Shown here: positions 43,443-54,085 of the stretch, piece by piece
Layout: each line of letters begins with the position of its first letter
Position numbering within the stretch: the first letter of the stretch is position 1
From: Isoetes taiwanensis
Taxonomy: Eukaryota; Streptophyta; Lycopodiopsida; Isoetales; Isoetaceae
NCBI GenBank assembly: GCA_021234155.1
Contig: JAJEKV010000048.1
Coordinates: forward strand, 2,780,841-2,844,840
Length of the DNA: 64,000 nt
Direction of reading: 5' to 3'
Made by a program: the position numbers and the translations under genes
Notes under the pieces: generated by a model
The model's database searches: none
What the model was told of the DNA's origin: nothing
The model's input: the letters and a program-made list of their open reading frames with translations, nothing else

Positions 43443-43458
43443 TGGCCAATGTGCGCCT

Positions 43459-43956
43459 TCAGCAGCCTTGCATGAGATTCAAAATGCTTTGGCTTAACTT
43501 TGGGCATGACATTTGGCATGAGCTTTTCCAAGTCAGTGCAAAATGAACCTTTTTTTTCGTCCTCATGAGGAATGGTGTCAACCAAAGCGCGTGTTGCGTG
43601 TCCTTCCTCGAATAATAGTCAAGGGACGTGATGCCTTGGTCTGGCGTGAAACTAGACCAACCCAATTTGACTACCGTGACGGGAGGATTAAGTGCCTGAA
43701 AAATTTCCTCTTGGGCTTGTTGATCCGGTGAGGTTGATTTCTTTGGAGCTGGTTGATAGCGTGATTGCCGAGGCGCTCTTGGGGGCTTCTTAAGAACTGG
43801 TCGCGGGCCTTGTTTGCCATTAGCAAGCCGAGAGTTGGTAAGCCGTGAGGCGGACCGATGTGGTCCGATTTGTGCCGTGAAGCTGGACCTGAACTTGTGG
43901 AAGTTGAGGACACGCCGTGGTGGTATGACCCCATTCTTGACAAAGGATGATAACAC
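43459..43956 (-). pseudogene. Gypsy-2 gag-pol linker
   Basis: 165 codons rich in Pro, Arg, Lys and Gln, with no recognisable domain. Its place between the zinc knuckles and protease makes it the linker of the polyprotein. Confidence 0.5.
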
Positions 43957-44099
43957 CGAGCTTTAGAAGGATCAAAGGAGGACGTTGGTTGGATCCCCGT
44001 GGTTGGTCCTTGTCGATAGAGTTGCGGGCTGCACCTGAGGGGTGGCTGCTGATAGTGTGATTGTGGGTCGAGGTGTGGTTTGCACTTGATAAACCATTT

Positions 44100-45427
44100 T
44101 GTTAAGTGAACGGTGTGGGATGAGTGCGAGTGCACTCTTCCGCGGCATGATTGCACATGTTGCATCGCTTGCAATGAGGCGGGCCATTGGTGGAGTTGCA
44201 CTCATTGGCCAAATGGCCTTGATATTTGCAAATATGGCACCGTGATTTGATCGCTACTGTGGATTAGCGTGTTGAGGCTGAACAGCCGCTTGTGGAACCA
44301 TGACGGGTGGAATGAACGGAGCTCTTGAAGAGCCACTGGGGAGGAAACATTGACTGAGTGATTGACAAGGTCGATAGCCCGCTCCAAAGTTTTTGGACGC
44401 AGTATTGATCATGAGTCGAATAGCGTGAGGAAGTCCTTGGAGAAACCAGACCAAAACCGGCTCTGTGTAGGGTACTCCCTTGAGCTTACTTAGCGTAATG
44501 TGAAGTCGATCCGCAAAATCCCGAGGCGGCACTCGCGGGCTCTTGGTGAAGGTCATTGAGTTGCTTGAGATGAAGTTGATCATCATCCGTGGTCCCGAAT
44601 GAGAGAGAAAAGCAAAGGCGCATTTCGGACCAGTCTTGTTTCCAATGGCTTTGTTGGACATGAGCCATTGATGAGGAGAGCCACGCAAAGGTGGTGGAAA
44701 AGATGTGGAATTTCAGTTGAGGTTGCGCTGCGTGACCATTTAGGACAGCTAGAGCCTCAAATTCTTCCATGGGCCCGAGCACTTTGGTCTAACGGTTTGC
44801 CTTCGTGTTGCCAAAGGTGGGATAAGTCGGCCAGAGTCCGAAAGGTAGATGTGAAAGTGCCGGGCTGGACAGAAACGAGATAGTGAGGATATTGAGGTTG
44901 AGGTGGATGTGGCATTGTGCCCGACGGACCACGATGAAGGGGTGATCGCGATTGAGAAACCGGGTAGCCGGAGCATTGGTTTTGAGATCCAGAAGGTTGT
45001 AAACAGGAAGAGCAAAGGGGAAACGTAGGGAAAGGATATTCCCCGGTAGGCTTAAAGGAGACATATGGATAGCCGTGGCCCACCCGGGGAGATGATGGTT
45101 ATAAGGAAGAGGCGATGGCCCCAAGAATGATGGATGTAGGCATGTTCGGGGGTGTGAAAGTACGGTTGAGAAGGTTGAGCCGATAAGGCTCTTGATAGTG
45201 ATGAGGGACTGGGAGGTTGTGAGCAATGTTTGCACGCTTTGGGGCGGGAACCGACTTAGATCGACACGAGGGGTGGGTGGCGCTGGGACTGAGCCCGGAG
45301 ACCAAGATGGCCTCCCTATGTCATAAGCAGATCCATACATGTCGCTAACAGCTTCCGACGCCGATGGCACCAAGCCAGATGCCGCCGAGAAAGGAGTTCT
45401 TTCCGGGCGTGAAATTACTTTACGCAT
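44100..45427 (-). pseudogene. Gypsy-2 gag, frame-broken, two zinc knuckles
   Basis: Pieces in several frames: 44789-45427 (Ser/Pro-rich N-terminus), 44757-45083, 44486-44782 (capsid-like, P-Q-L-K-F-H-I-F-S-T-T-F-A-W-L) and 44254-44688 (R-D-F-A-D-R-L-H-I-T-L-S-K-L, V-L-V-W-F-L-Q-G-L-P). Near 44250-44120 an open frame reads C-H-I-C-K-Y-Q-G-H-L-A-N-E-C and C-K-R-C-N-M-C-N-H-A-A-E-E-C, two perfect C-x2-C-x4-H-x4-C knuckles. No single open gag remains. Confidence 0.78.
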
Positions 45428-45476
45428 ATGGCTTATGTAAGAAAGTAGGAGAAAATCAGACCCGCATCGGCGCCGG

Positions 45477-46066
45477 TGTTTGGGGTCCTGGTTCGAACTC
45501 CTGGAAGACAGACCCCTCTGTGAGGACCCGTGGATCTAACAGAGAGTCCGGGGACTATGTCACGCGGGATTTGCTGAAAGAGAAGAAAAAGAAGAGAACA
45601 GAACAATTGAGAGAAAGATGATAAGCTTCCTTGATATCAATGATGAAAATACATGAGCTCTCGCGATAGAGAGAAAACTGAAAGGAGACAAGACTCAAAA
45701 CTCATCTAAAAAACTTATGAGCTAACTCTACTCATATATATAGTACAATGGCCTTGGGCCCAATATAGACACTGACCGATCTCGTGCCGACTCTCGGAAG
45801 GAGGCCTCGATTTGCAGGTGAATATTGGCGGTGCCTCTTGAAGTGCCTAGAATCACGCTGACGCTGACGCTGGCGGTGTGACGGGCCGTCACTTGTCCGA
45901 AGCGGGCGCTCTTGTTGTTGTACCAAAGGCTTTGATCAAGTGGGCTCGCTACTTAGTCTTCTGCGGAGGCTTGGATGTCTGACCCGTGGTTGACTGAGGA
46001 TCTTTGAGCTTGACCTGGTCTGACGTATGCATGAATAGTCCTGTACCAGGAGGCACAGGACTAACA
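45477..46066 (-). repeat. Gypsy-2 5' LTR
   Basis: The partner of 35000-35589; it would drive minus-strand transcription, with the TATA-like run at 45735-45742. It is followed on the plus strand by the target duplication ACAAC. Confidence 0.92.
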
Positions 46067-46071
46067 ACAAC

Positions 46072-46292
46072 TAAGACCTTGCTGTCCTGACACCATAGCA
46101 TTCTCTTTGCTGATTTCTAACTGCGGGCTGCTCAAAGAAAGATTGCAAAGAAAGGTACCCTTTGCTGATTTCAGAGGATGATCTATAGTAACCTTGTGTT
46201 CTCCTTGAAAGATGTTCATCTCGCGCTTCCTCTATGAAGTCTCAGCTTGTACGGCATCTAACCATGTCCGCTCAAAGAACAAAGTATAAGTT
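46072..46292 (-). pseudogene. Gypsy-1 pol segment between protease and the nested element
   Basis: After one stop the frame reads M-N-I-F-Q-G-E-H-K-V-T-I-D-H-P, then S-A-K-G-T-F, up to the insertion point. This is pol sequence that normally continues from protease toward RT. Skipping the nested element and one ACAAC copy leads in the same register into the open frame at 34374-34994. Confidence 0.7.
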
Positions 46293-46790
46293 TCAAAGAT
46301 GCACACTCTCTCGAAATTTCAAAACCATGAAATCCAAGATTGCTTCCACCTCATAAACCTTGCATAAGACATTTCTTATGACACCCATAGGCTGCACCTT
46401 CATTTGATTGAATGCTTTGAGCATCATAGTTGTCGGCTCCATCATTTTCAATCCAACTTGAAGCATTATGTGGTAAGGCATTACATTCACTCCACTGCCG
46501 GTATCTATGTTGGCCTCTTTGATTAGATATCCATTAATACTCACATCACAAAGAAATGGCCCCGGATCCTTGGATGGCCGGGCTGGTGGCTCCATTCTCC
46601 TCTTGTCGGTATCATTTGATATGATTTGTTGGACTGAAATTTCTGATTTTGTTCTTCCCCCTAACTCTTGCAACAAATTTGGAGAATAATGCATCAATTG
46701 CTCAAGAGTAAGTGTGACTTTAGTGGCCAAAACTTGGCTGATCACATCATCTTCATTTTGAATTTCCTCATCCACCATAGGAGGCATCAC
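46293..46790 (-). CDS. Gypsy-1 retropepsin (aspartic protease)
   Basis: 165 codons. The catalytic motif N-I-D-T-G-S-G-V-N-V-M-P lies near residue 93-104, and a hydrophobic-hydrophobic-G motif (P-M-G-V-I) lies near residue 133-137. It cleaves the element polyprotein. It is separated from gag by about 120 bases with stops and a frame change, and continues with a frame change into 46072-46292, which leads to the nested insertion. Confidence 0.8.
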   Translation of the reverse strand: MMPPMVDEEIQNEDDVISQVLATKVTLTLEQLMHYSPNLLQELGGRTKSEISVQQIISNDTDKRRMEPPARPSKDPGPFLCDVSINGYLIKEANIDTGSGVNVMPYHIMLQVGLKMMEPTTMMLKAFNQMKVQPMGVIRNVLCKVYEVEAILDFMVLKFRESVHL

Positions 46791-46907
46791 TATGGGCTGA
46801 TTTTCTTCTATAGACTGAAATCGTTTCAGGCAAAGACATTGAATTGCACCTTCTTAGGTGTTGATACCTTCAAAGCTTGTCCCTTCAAAGCCTTTGGAAA
46901 AGAGGTC

Positions 46908-48305
46908 TTAGTCTTCTCCACAATTGGCACTACTCTTAGTTCTTGAACCACCTTGTGATCTTGTAACCGCATTTACTTCTCCAATCTCTTCTTCTTGCTG
47001 AAATGGGTCATTGTCTACCTCAACAAATCCACAATTTACTACTGATTTTGCCTTCTCTTGCTTCTTAAGCTCCTCAATAAGAGCCTTAACTTGAGGATTA
47101 TCAATGTACTTTGCATCTTGAATGCGAACATCATTATTAGGAAGAGGTACGGATTCAAACACTTGCTGCTTTGGTGGATACTTGTTGGTTGCCCATTCTG
47201 GTTTCCCATGGATTTTCCAACAAGTAGTCTCATCATGCTTAAATTTATCACATAACTTGCAATATAAATGAGCCTTACTTGGATACCATCCCTGTTTTGG
47301 CTGCACCATTGGTGTGGAACCCATTGGAACTTGTTGGGCAATTGGAGCTTGTGGTATCATGGGCACTTGTGGCATGATAGGTGCTGCTTGCATTGGTTGA
47401 ATAGGAATAGGTGGTGCTTGTTGCATAACAGCAAATACCGGATTGGCCCTCTCAAAGAATCTCTTCTCCCTACATTCTTGATCATTATGGCCCTTGATTT
47501 GGCACCTTGAGTAGAATTTCAGCAATCTACATGTATTATCAGAATGTCCAATAGACCCACAATACTCACAAGTAATAAACTGCACCTCTCTTGGCTTCTC
47601 ACCAATTGTAAGCTTAGAAATCTTGGCTGCAATATCCTCTGTTTTATGCTCTGGAGCAGCAACTTCATGAATGTATCCCAGCTTATCTTCAGCCTTGAGA
47701 GCATACTTTTGTGCCTCTAGTAATGTTGTAGGCTGTTTAGCCTTCACCTTATGAGCAATAGCTCGTTTCAGCCCCTTCACATACCATTGGATATCCATTT
47801 CATCATTCCTTGCAATCTTCCAATGAACCACGGCTTTGAGAACCGCAATGTACCTCTGATTATACTCTCTAATTGATTCATCTTCCTTTTGTGTGAAACC
47901 GGTCCACCTTTCCATAGTCTTATCCTTACCATGAACTTCTTGATAATTAGCAATAAAAGCTTCTTTCAATTCCTGATATGTCATGGTATCTGGCTGAGTT
48001 TGTGCACATTCCTCTACTGAATCTTGCAAAGAACTATGAAACCAAAGCAAATAATCACCAGCCGGTAACTTACATTGCTGGCAATACCTCTCAAACTTCA
48101 CAATATGCTTCAAAGGATCCCGATCCACCAGATCATCAAACTTTGGAATGCCCATTGTCTGAAAACCCCATACCATAGGTGGTAATACAGCCATCTCTGC
48201 CTCTTCTTGGGTTTCTTGAAATTGGAAAAACGAAATTGAATCTCCCGGTCCCCTTCTTGTTACGATAGAGCTTGGTGGTATCTCCTTCTTACTTCTCTTG
48301 GGCAT
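46908..48305 (-). CDS. Gypsy-1 Gag polyprotein
   Basis: 465 residues, intact. The capsid-like region (about 60-215) holds W-x-F-x-x-S-L, Q-E-L-K-E-A-F, F-x-Q-K-x-x-E-S-I-R-E-Y and W-Y-V-K-G-L-K-R, as in Retrotrans_gag. Zinc knuckles: 246-259 (C-E-Y-C-x4-H-x4-C, complete), 265-278 where the first Cys is Tyr (Y-S-R-C-x4-H-x4-C), and 349-362 (C-K-L-C-x4-H-x4-C). A Pro/Met/Gln-rich linker (about 295-335) separates knuckles two and three. Gag packages element RNA and forms the cytoplasmic particle. It starts about 190 bases inside the 5' LTR, as expected. It ends in TAA; the protease is in another frame downstream. Confidence 0.88.
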   Translation of the reverse strand: MPKRSKKEIPPSSIVTRRGPGDSISFFQFQETQEEAEMAVLPPMVWGFQTMGIPKFDDLVDRDPLKHIVKFERYCQQCKLPAGDYLLWFHSSLQDSVEECAQTQPDTMTYQELKEAFIANYQEVHGKDKTMERWTGFTQKEDESIREYNQRYIAVLKAVVHWKIARNDEMDIQWYVKGLKRAIAHKVKAKQPTTLLEAQKYALKAEDKLGYIHEVAAPEHKTEDIAAKISKLTIGEKPREVQFITCEYCGSIGHSDNTCRLLKFYSRCQIKGHNDQECREKRFFERANPVFAVMQQAPPIPIQPMQAAPIMPQVPMIPQAPIAQQVPMGSTPMVQPKQGWYPSKAHLYCKLCDKFKHDETTCWKIHGKPEWATNKYPPKQQVFESVPLPNNDVRIQDAKYIDNPQVKALIEELKKQEKAKSVVNCGFVEVDNDPFQQEEEIGEVNAVTRSQGGSRTKSSANCGED

Positions 48306-48470
48306 AAAACTATGCTCCCCTTGTCAAATTCTACCCCACAAATCAATTACGGCAAAATTCCCTTCACACAAGAAATTGTTCCTTCCTCAATGGTGCCGTT
48401 CTTTACCGACGAACACCAATACCAATGGTAGCAACTCCTTTTTCAATGGAAACTCTTGCCGATCAATGGT

Positions 48471-48492
48471 CTGTCGAGCACCGTGGTCGCCA
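48471..48492 (-). promoter_or_regulatory. Gypsy-1 primer binding site candidate
   Basis: On the minus strand TGGCGACCACGGTGCTCG starts three bases after the LTR. The TGGCGA start is common among plant Ty3/gypsy primer sites; I cannot name the tRNA with confidence. Confidence 0.6.
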
Positions 48493-48495
48493 AAT

Positions 48496-48827
48496 TGTTA
48501 GAGCCTGAACTCTAACCTTGCAAGAAGGATGAAAAACCCAACAGTCCAAGCTCAATCTATCAAATCAAGGCAATGCACAAGACAAAGAATCATCATCTCC
48601 ATAGCTAGATCAAGCAAAAACACTCTCTCTCAATACACCGTCTCTCCGTTCTTCTCTCTCTGCTCAGATAATACAGTGATCATCATACCTCCATAATGCA
48701 TACGTGCAAATATCCTGCACGCGTGCATGCGCGTATATCACTCTATATACGGTATATGATGAGTGTGGTGAGTGGTGACAAGTGTGGTGAGTGATGAATG
48801 GTGTGATGAGTGGTGACAACCCCAACA
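48496..48827 (-). repeat. Gypsy-1 5' LTR
   Basis: 332 bp, near-identical to 30907-31257 apart from the missing 19-bp unit and two substitutions. It would contain the promoter for the minus-strand genomic RNA. Confidence 0.93.
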
Positions 48828-48832
48828 GGGAT

Positions 48833-49352
48833 CAATATCAATACCCCTTATTACGCAACCAACAAGATTATTGTAGGTCATGGAGCACTTGATGGTCTCG
48901 ATGTGATCCGAACAAGTAGGCAAATACGCCATGGCAGATGAATGACTTCTACCACCGAATGGAGCTGTTCTTATAGTCGTAAAATTATTGATGTGAATTA
49001 TTGGTGTATATTGTAGCACCATTATTGAGCATGTACAAGTATCATGTACACGTACAAGTATCATGTATAATTTGTATAGATATATGTATCATGCATATCA
49101 TGTATCTTGGACTTAAGAAGTAGGTGAAAGTATTTGTGCTTGAGCAAATTAGCTATGCTTGAAATTCTCAAAATTGTGTTATTCTCTCCAATTAATTAAC
49201 TCTTGCTTAATAACATGGAGGTCGGGATGAAAATTGATGTATCATCAATCCTACATCATAAAGCATATGTGCCTCTAGTTAACAGAATGGGGGTTGGGAT
49301 GGCAATTGCTGTGGGAGTCTAAATCATTTCATGCTACTGAAAGACTCATATT
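48833..49352. other. flank right of Gypsy-1, no gene established
   Basis: A minus-strand frame (from 49064) is open up to and into the LTR. AT-rich sequence with ATCATGTA(C/T) repeats lies near 49030-49105. Confidence 0.4.
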
Positions 49353-50005
49353 ATGAATACAAAATAAATAAAATCTAATTTGAGAAGATAATCACATCTG
49401 GTGTTCTCAGTTATTAGTGGTGAAAGCACTCTCTTTGGAACATTAATTCTTAACAGGCTTGCCAAAATAAAAGTGCAACATTTCCTGCAATAAGATGCAT
49501 TATGCCATCTCAGCTAAACTTATTCGTGTCAATAATTGAATTCTTATTTTTTGCATCAACGGCCGAGGAAATTAAAAACTCCTCGAAAATAAGGCTTCTC
49601 GGCACCCGATCCTTTTCTTCTTTCTTTTCTCTAACCTGTTGATGATGCTTATGGAATGTGCTTACTGTCAATGGGATTCAATGAATACAAAATAAATAAA
49701 ATCTAATTTGAGAAGATAATCACATCTGGTGTTGTCAGTTATTAGTGGTGAAAGCATTCTCTTTGGAACATTAATTCTTAACAGGCTTGCCAAAATAAAA
49801 GTGCAACATTTCCTGCAATAAGATGCATCATGCCATCTCAGCTAAACTTATTCGTGTCAATTGAATTCTTATTTTTTGCATCAACGGCCGAGGAAATTAA
49901 AAACTCCTCGAAAATAAGGCTTCTCGGCACCCGATCCTTTTCTTCTTTCTTTTCTCTAACCTGTTGATGATGCTTATGGAATGTGCTTACTGTCAATGGG
50001 ATTCA
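49353..50005. repeat. recent tandem duplication, unit 328 bp
   Basis: Units 49353-49680 and 49681-50005 start ATGAATACAAAATAAATAAA and differ at only a few sites, including a 3-bp deletion in the second. No gene inside. Confidence 0.92.
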
Positions 50006-51640
50006 AAATCATTTATTACTGCAAAGTTCCCCAAGTAGCCGTGCTCTATTCCTTTATTTCTTGAGCTTGCAGATGGTTTTAGTCATCAGTATTTGATCAA
50101 TCAGGTGGTTTAACGCATATGATGATCCTGTAGCCAGGGTGAACACATCATGAACATTTGGAATGTGGTCATATCTTTTCTTCGCTTGTCTTGCACTCTA
50201 CTTCACTATGATCTTTGTAACTTACAAGCATAGCATATAGATCTTGTCATTACTTTTTGCAAGTTTTACAAGTGAGCTCTTATTTGCTTCATTTTAGTTC
50301 AGCCCTAGTGTGATTTTGCCCTTAATGTGAATCACTGTGCATGTGCATGAAGTAGAGACGTAGTATCCTTGCAAATGAAGTATCAACACCATTTCTTATT
50401 CAAGTTAAAAGTTTTCTGCGCTTTTCTCTTTTTAATATGCGTCTATTCAATTTTAATGCTTGTTCCCTTATCTTTTTAATTCTGAACTGGGAGAGATAGA
50501 TATCCTATATACAACTTATTCGAGCTTGCAAGCATTTTTTTACCATAGCCTATCCAAGCTTGTCTTACAAGAATTGCATGATACTTTGCTATTTACAAAT
50601 TTTGCGTGATGCTGGCAACAATAAATTTCGTATGATATGGTTTCTTCAAGGACCATGGTATTGGCATCAGGTTTAAAACAGAAGAATCTTTTGGCTAGTC
50701 TTTATCTTTGTTCTCTTACTTTTGACTTCGATATATGAACACAGCCACCGGTGATGCCAAAGTCTTCTTCTAGGTCTGACATGGCATGTTGCATTCTATT
50801 AAATGCAACTCGGAATAGTTTCAAAGCATTATGCCCTCAAGGGCTTTGGCCGTTGAACAAAGGTATAGAAGCTTGACCTCACCCACAAGAGATGAAGTAT
50901 TCCAGCCTTTTGACAAATGTGAGAGGTTAGTAGCATTGATCCGAAGCTGCAATACTTTTACCGTAAAACCTTTCTACATAACTTGAGAGTTTACTTGGCA
51001 ATGACATATCTTTTCACATGGATTAATCTATATGAATTCAAAAAAATTCACCATGTAGACTTATCCCCAATAACGCCACATAGATCTATGCAAGACATAT
51101 GAATTCCTAGAAAAGGAAACTTGTAATAAAATAAATACGGATTTCCTCGCATATGTTTTTGTGAAAATTTGTTTCTAAAGAACATATCACAGATAAAGAC
51201 CTTCCTTCCAAAAACATCAAGTTTCCTTGTTCCTTGCTCCTTTATTCCTTAAGCTATTTAACTAGGAAACATATTTCGTTTGTCGAATCCATGTTAAAAG
51301 ACAGTGTACATGCCTTGAATTATGGTAATTATTTAGAGAAAGCAGTTTTATTGCATAACGTAACCATCTTTAAAAGCTTCTTTAGCATCCATCGCAAAGG
51401 TGGAAGCATGAAACAAGGAATAAAGTGAAAAAAGTTCATGCTTTTGATGATGACAACTCTAAAGGGATCAATGACAAGCAACACAATCACTTTGGCTTCT
51501 TTTAGGCTTTATTTTTAATATTGGTGTACAATTTAGCATGTCATAATCGGGTACTGATGACGTGCTGACAGCCCTTCAAATTGAACTTCACTATCACGTC
51601 AAAGATTTTTTCTCATCCGTCGAAAATTGACGATCTTCGG
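50006..51640. other. AT-rich intergenic, no gene seen
   Basis: Only short frames (51234-51428) and no recognised repeat. Confidence 0.45.
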
Positions 51641-51895
51641 ATCCGAGTTGATGAGTAATAAATTTCGGGGATGCGGCTATATCATCAATCTATGATTTCT
51701 TAGTGCTTTGATTCTGCTTTGAATTTCAAAATATTCCTTGCCTGAATGTCATAATGCTCATTGCTAAACTAGGTTGATTACTGACGAATTTTTAAGACAC
51801 GACCGTGTCATCGAACTGTGATTCTTGATGCTTCGATGTTACTTCGAATCTCGAAATGGTTATTGCTTGAACGTCTCAGTGCCATCAACAGACTT
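51641..51895. repeat. diverged tandem repeat, unit about 130 bp
   Basis: Two units share the order GAT.A(G/C)T(A/G)A...ATC...TGATT(T/C)(C/T)T...GCTTtGAT, ...CTTCGAAT/CTTTGAAT, TTGC(T/C)TGAA(C/T)GTC. Identity is visibly lower than in the other duplications of this window. Confidence 0.5.
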
Positions 51896-53299
51896 CTTTT
51901 TTTTTCATAAGATCCATCCAACCAGCTTGCACACAAAAAGGGGAGGGGGGAGGGAGGAGGAGAAGGTGCTGATGACGTGATGAAATTTTGCCTTTTTATA
52001 AGCTACTACTAAAAATAGGGCCTTTAAGAGACTGCTTGAATTGATGTGTTTCGAAAACACCTCTTTAGGGCAAACCCGCAAATAATACTACATATTGAAA
52101 ATGGATTTGCCTATGCGCATGGAAGAATTGATTGTTGTCTTGTGGGGTCAACAGGACATTCAACCTTATGCATTTCTTATGGTTATTTAAACAAGATTGT
52201 TCGGAAAGGTGGTTTGTAAGTATTTGTGAAGTGGCTTGTTGACACTTTTCTTGAAGAACAAACAGCTCTCATTTGTCACTTGTTGAAGGTTACAAGCTTA
52301 ATAGGAAGGTATGCTTTACTCAAGACCTTGTATTAAAAGTTGGTTGCATATTGAGTTTAGACTGGGGAGGGGAGAGATACGTAATTCCTTATATTATGAA
52401 TTGGTTACTTATTGGAGAGGGAGTGGGAGGTTCGTGACATGGTGATGAGGTGGATGACACATGTATGATGAAGGGAATGTACATTGGTGATGATGTGGAC
52501 ACACTTGATGATGATGTGGATGGTTTAATATGGCATTTGGTATTTTTGCACAAAACGATTAGATTTTTTGTATCATCTTGGCAAATTCTTGCTTTTCAAA
52601 ATGTATGGCAATAAATGTGCACTTTCTCTCTCTAGTTTTATTTTTAGAGAGAGAATATAGCCTTAGACCTTAGGAATGACCAAATTTTATGGAATTTTGG
52701 CATTTTCTCATGAATGACGAATGAATGATGGACTAGAAAAAAAGATCTTTGTCAACTTTAGCTTTGGATGCATGGCAGGAGAAAGAATGAGATGTGAAAG
52801 AGTTTTTTGAGTGAAACCAAGATAGTAGAGCCTAGGTGCCTTGGAAAGTGAAATTTCATATTGAAAAAGTTGGATTTAGTAAAATACAATGTAGCTTGAG
52901 GGGTCTTCCAAACCTTGACAAAGGGGTCTTCCAGATTTATCTCTAAAATCTTCATAAATGCTCTAGTTGATCAAAATTTCTTCTTGCAATGCCCATTTGA
53001 TGCTGAATCAATGTCCTTCCTTAGTTCTTCATAACAAGTGCCTTCTAAAAGTCTTCAAACATAGAGGTCTTCAAGATTCATGCTTCATTAGCTCATGCAC
53101 ATACATATCAAGCCAAATGTTAGCAAAGGGTATAATGTATGCACATAGCTCTTCTATGCTGCCAAAATGTGGCAGCACTTGCCTCTTCCTCTAAAACTGT
53201 TATTTTTCCTTCCAACCCTATCCTTACCCTTAGGTCCATCCTTAAGTGCAAGTAGAAGCATGATGTCCCCACCTACTGGAATTAAAATAGTTTATTTCT
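51896..53299. other. intergenic with G-rich tract
   Basis: 51939-51965 is a run of GGGG/GGGGGG/GGG blocks able to form a G-quadruplex. Otherwise AT-rich, with GATGATGTGG(A/T) repeats near 52440-52530. No supported gene. Confidence 0.45.
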
Positions 53300-54085
53300 T
53301 TTGATATATTAGGACAACTCACTTTAATATGTCCACATTAATTGTGATTGAAACAACGTCCAACCTTACCTCCTTGATAATTTTCTCCTTTGTTCTTGCC
53401 CTTACCAAATAAAATTTGGATTGTCTCTTTTCCTTCCTCAACACTTTTTTCAATCTCACTTTTCAACATTCTTTCAGCTTCCAGCCTTGTCTTTGCAATA
53501 GTCCTAATGATTATATAGATATACTGTCAAGACCTTTTACGCCCCTATAAATAGCTAAAACCTATTGTTGCTACGTGTACATTACTCCAATACCCTTCAG
53601 ATCTGTAATGATATTATCAAAGGTTTGAAGGAACTCATTGACATTACTCTTATCCAGGAGTTTCAACTTAACTCATTCTCAAGCACATCAATTTGTGATG
53701 AAGTCTTCTCTTCATATGTTAGTAGCATATGATTCCACATTTTTCTAAAATGCATTCTCCTTGATTTTAAAACAATATTAGAGCTCACTTTGCTCATAAT
53801 TATTCTTTGATCCTCTTTCAACTTTGCGCTGTCTTCACTGATCACGTCCCCTCTAAAGCTACACTCATTTCTCTGGCTTGTCCTCCAACTGTCTGTTCAC
53901 CATCTGTTGAGGAACTTCCTTTTGCAACAACATTAGAGGTCCTGATCACAAACCTTCTGTTCAGATCACCAGCAGGCTCAATAAGACCCCAAAGATCTTC
54001 AACTTGCGATTCATGTTTGACTTTTTCCTTCCATACATGAAAGGTTGAATCCCCCTTAAATACTTCACTGGCACCTAAGACTCCT
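53300..54085 (-). pseudogene. Ty1/copia gag remnant, minus strand
   Basis: Pieces at 53842-54150 (V-F-K-G-D-S-T-F-H-V-W-K-E-K-V, ...V-E-D-L-W-G-L-I) and 53663-53845 (M-L-L-T-Y-E-E-K-T-S-S-Q), then a decayed knuckle with C-G-H-I-K-V-S-C near 53330-53370, follow the layout of copia gag: W-(K/R), D-L-W, W..L...Y, CCHC. There are many stops, and no LTR was found nearby. Confidence 0.5.

Larger units (their letters stand above)
35000..46066 (-). mobile_element. Gypsy-2: nested Ty3/gypsy element with extra coding region
   Basis: LTRs at 35000-35589 and 45477-46066 (about 590 bp each) are flanked by ACAAC at 34995-34999 and 46067-46071. Minus-strand order: 5' LTR, gag with two CCHC knuckles, protease, RT, RNase H, integrase, an extra coding-like region (35590-38613), purine tract, 3' LTR. 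A purine-rich GGTGGGGGA precedes the 3' LTR on the minus strand, and GGCGCCGATGCGGG follows the 5' LTR as a weak Asp-tRNA-like primer site. All genes carry multiple small frame changes. The extra region in the env position is seen in Athila-type elements, but I recognise no Athila protein. Confidence 0.93.
30907..48827 (-). mobile_element. Gypsy-1: Ty3/gypsy element, minus strand, hosting a nested element
   Basis: LTRs at 30907-31257 and 48496-48827 are flanked by GGGAT at 30902-30906 and 48828-48832, a 5-bp target duplication. Reading on the minus strand: 5' LTR, primer site, gag, protease, pol (interrupted by Gypsy-2), RT, RNase H, integrase, 3' LTR. Without the nested element and its duplication it is about 6.85 kb, normal for the family. 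The integrase-after-RNase H order fixes it as Ty3/gypsy. The LTRs differ by two substitutions and one 19-bp repeat unit. Coding parts carry a few stops and frame changes. Confidence 0.95.
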
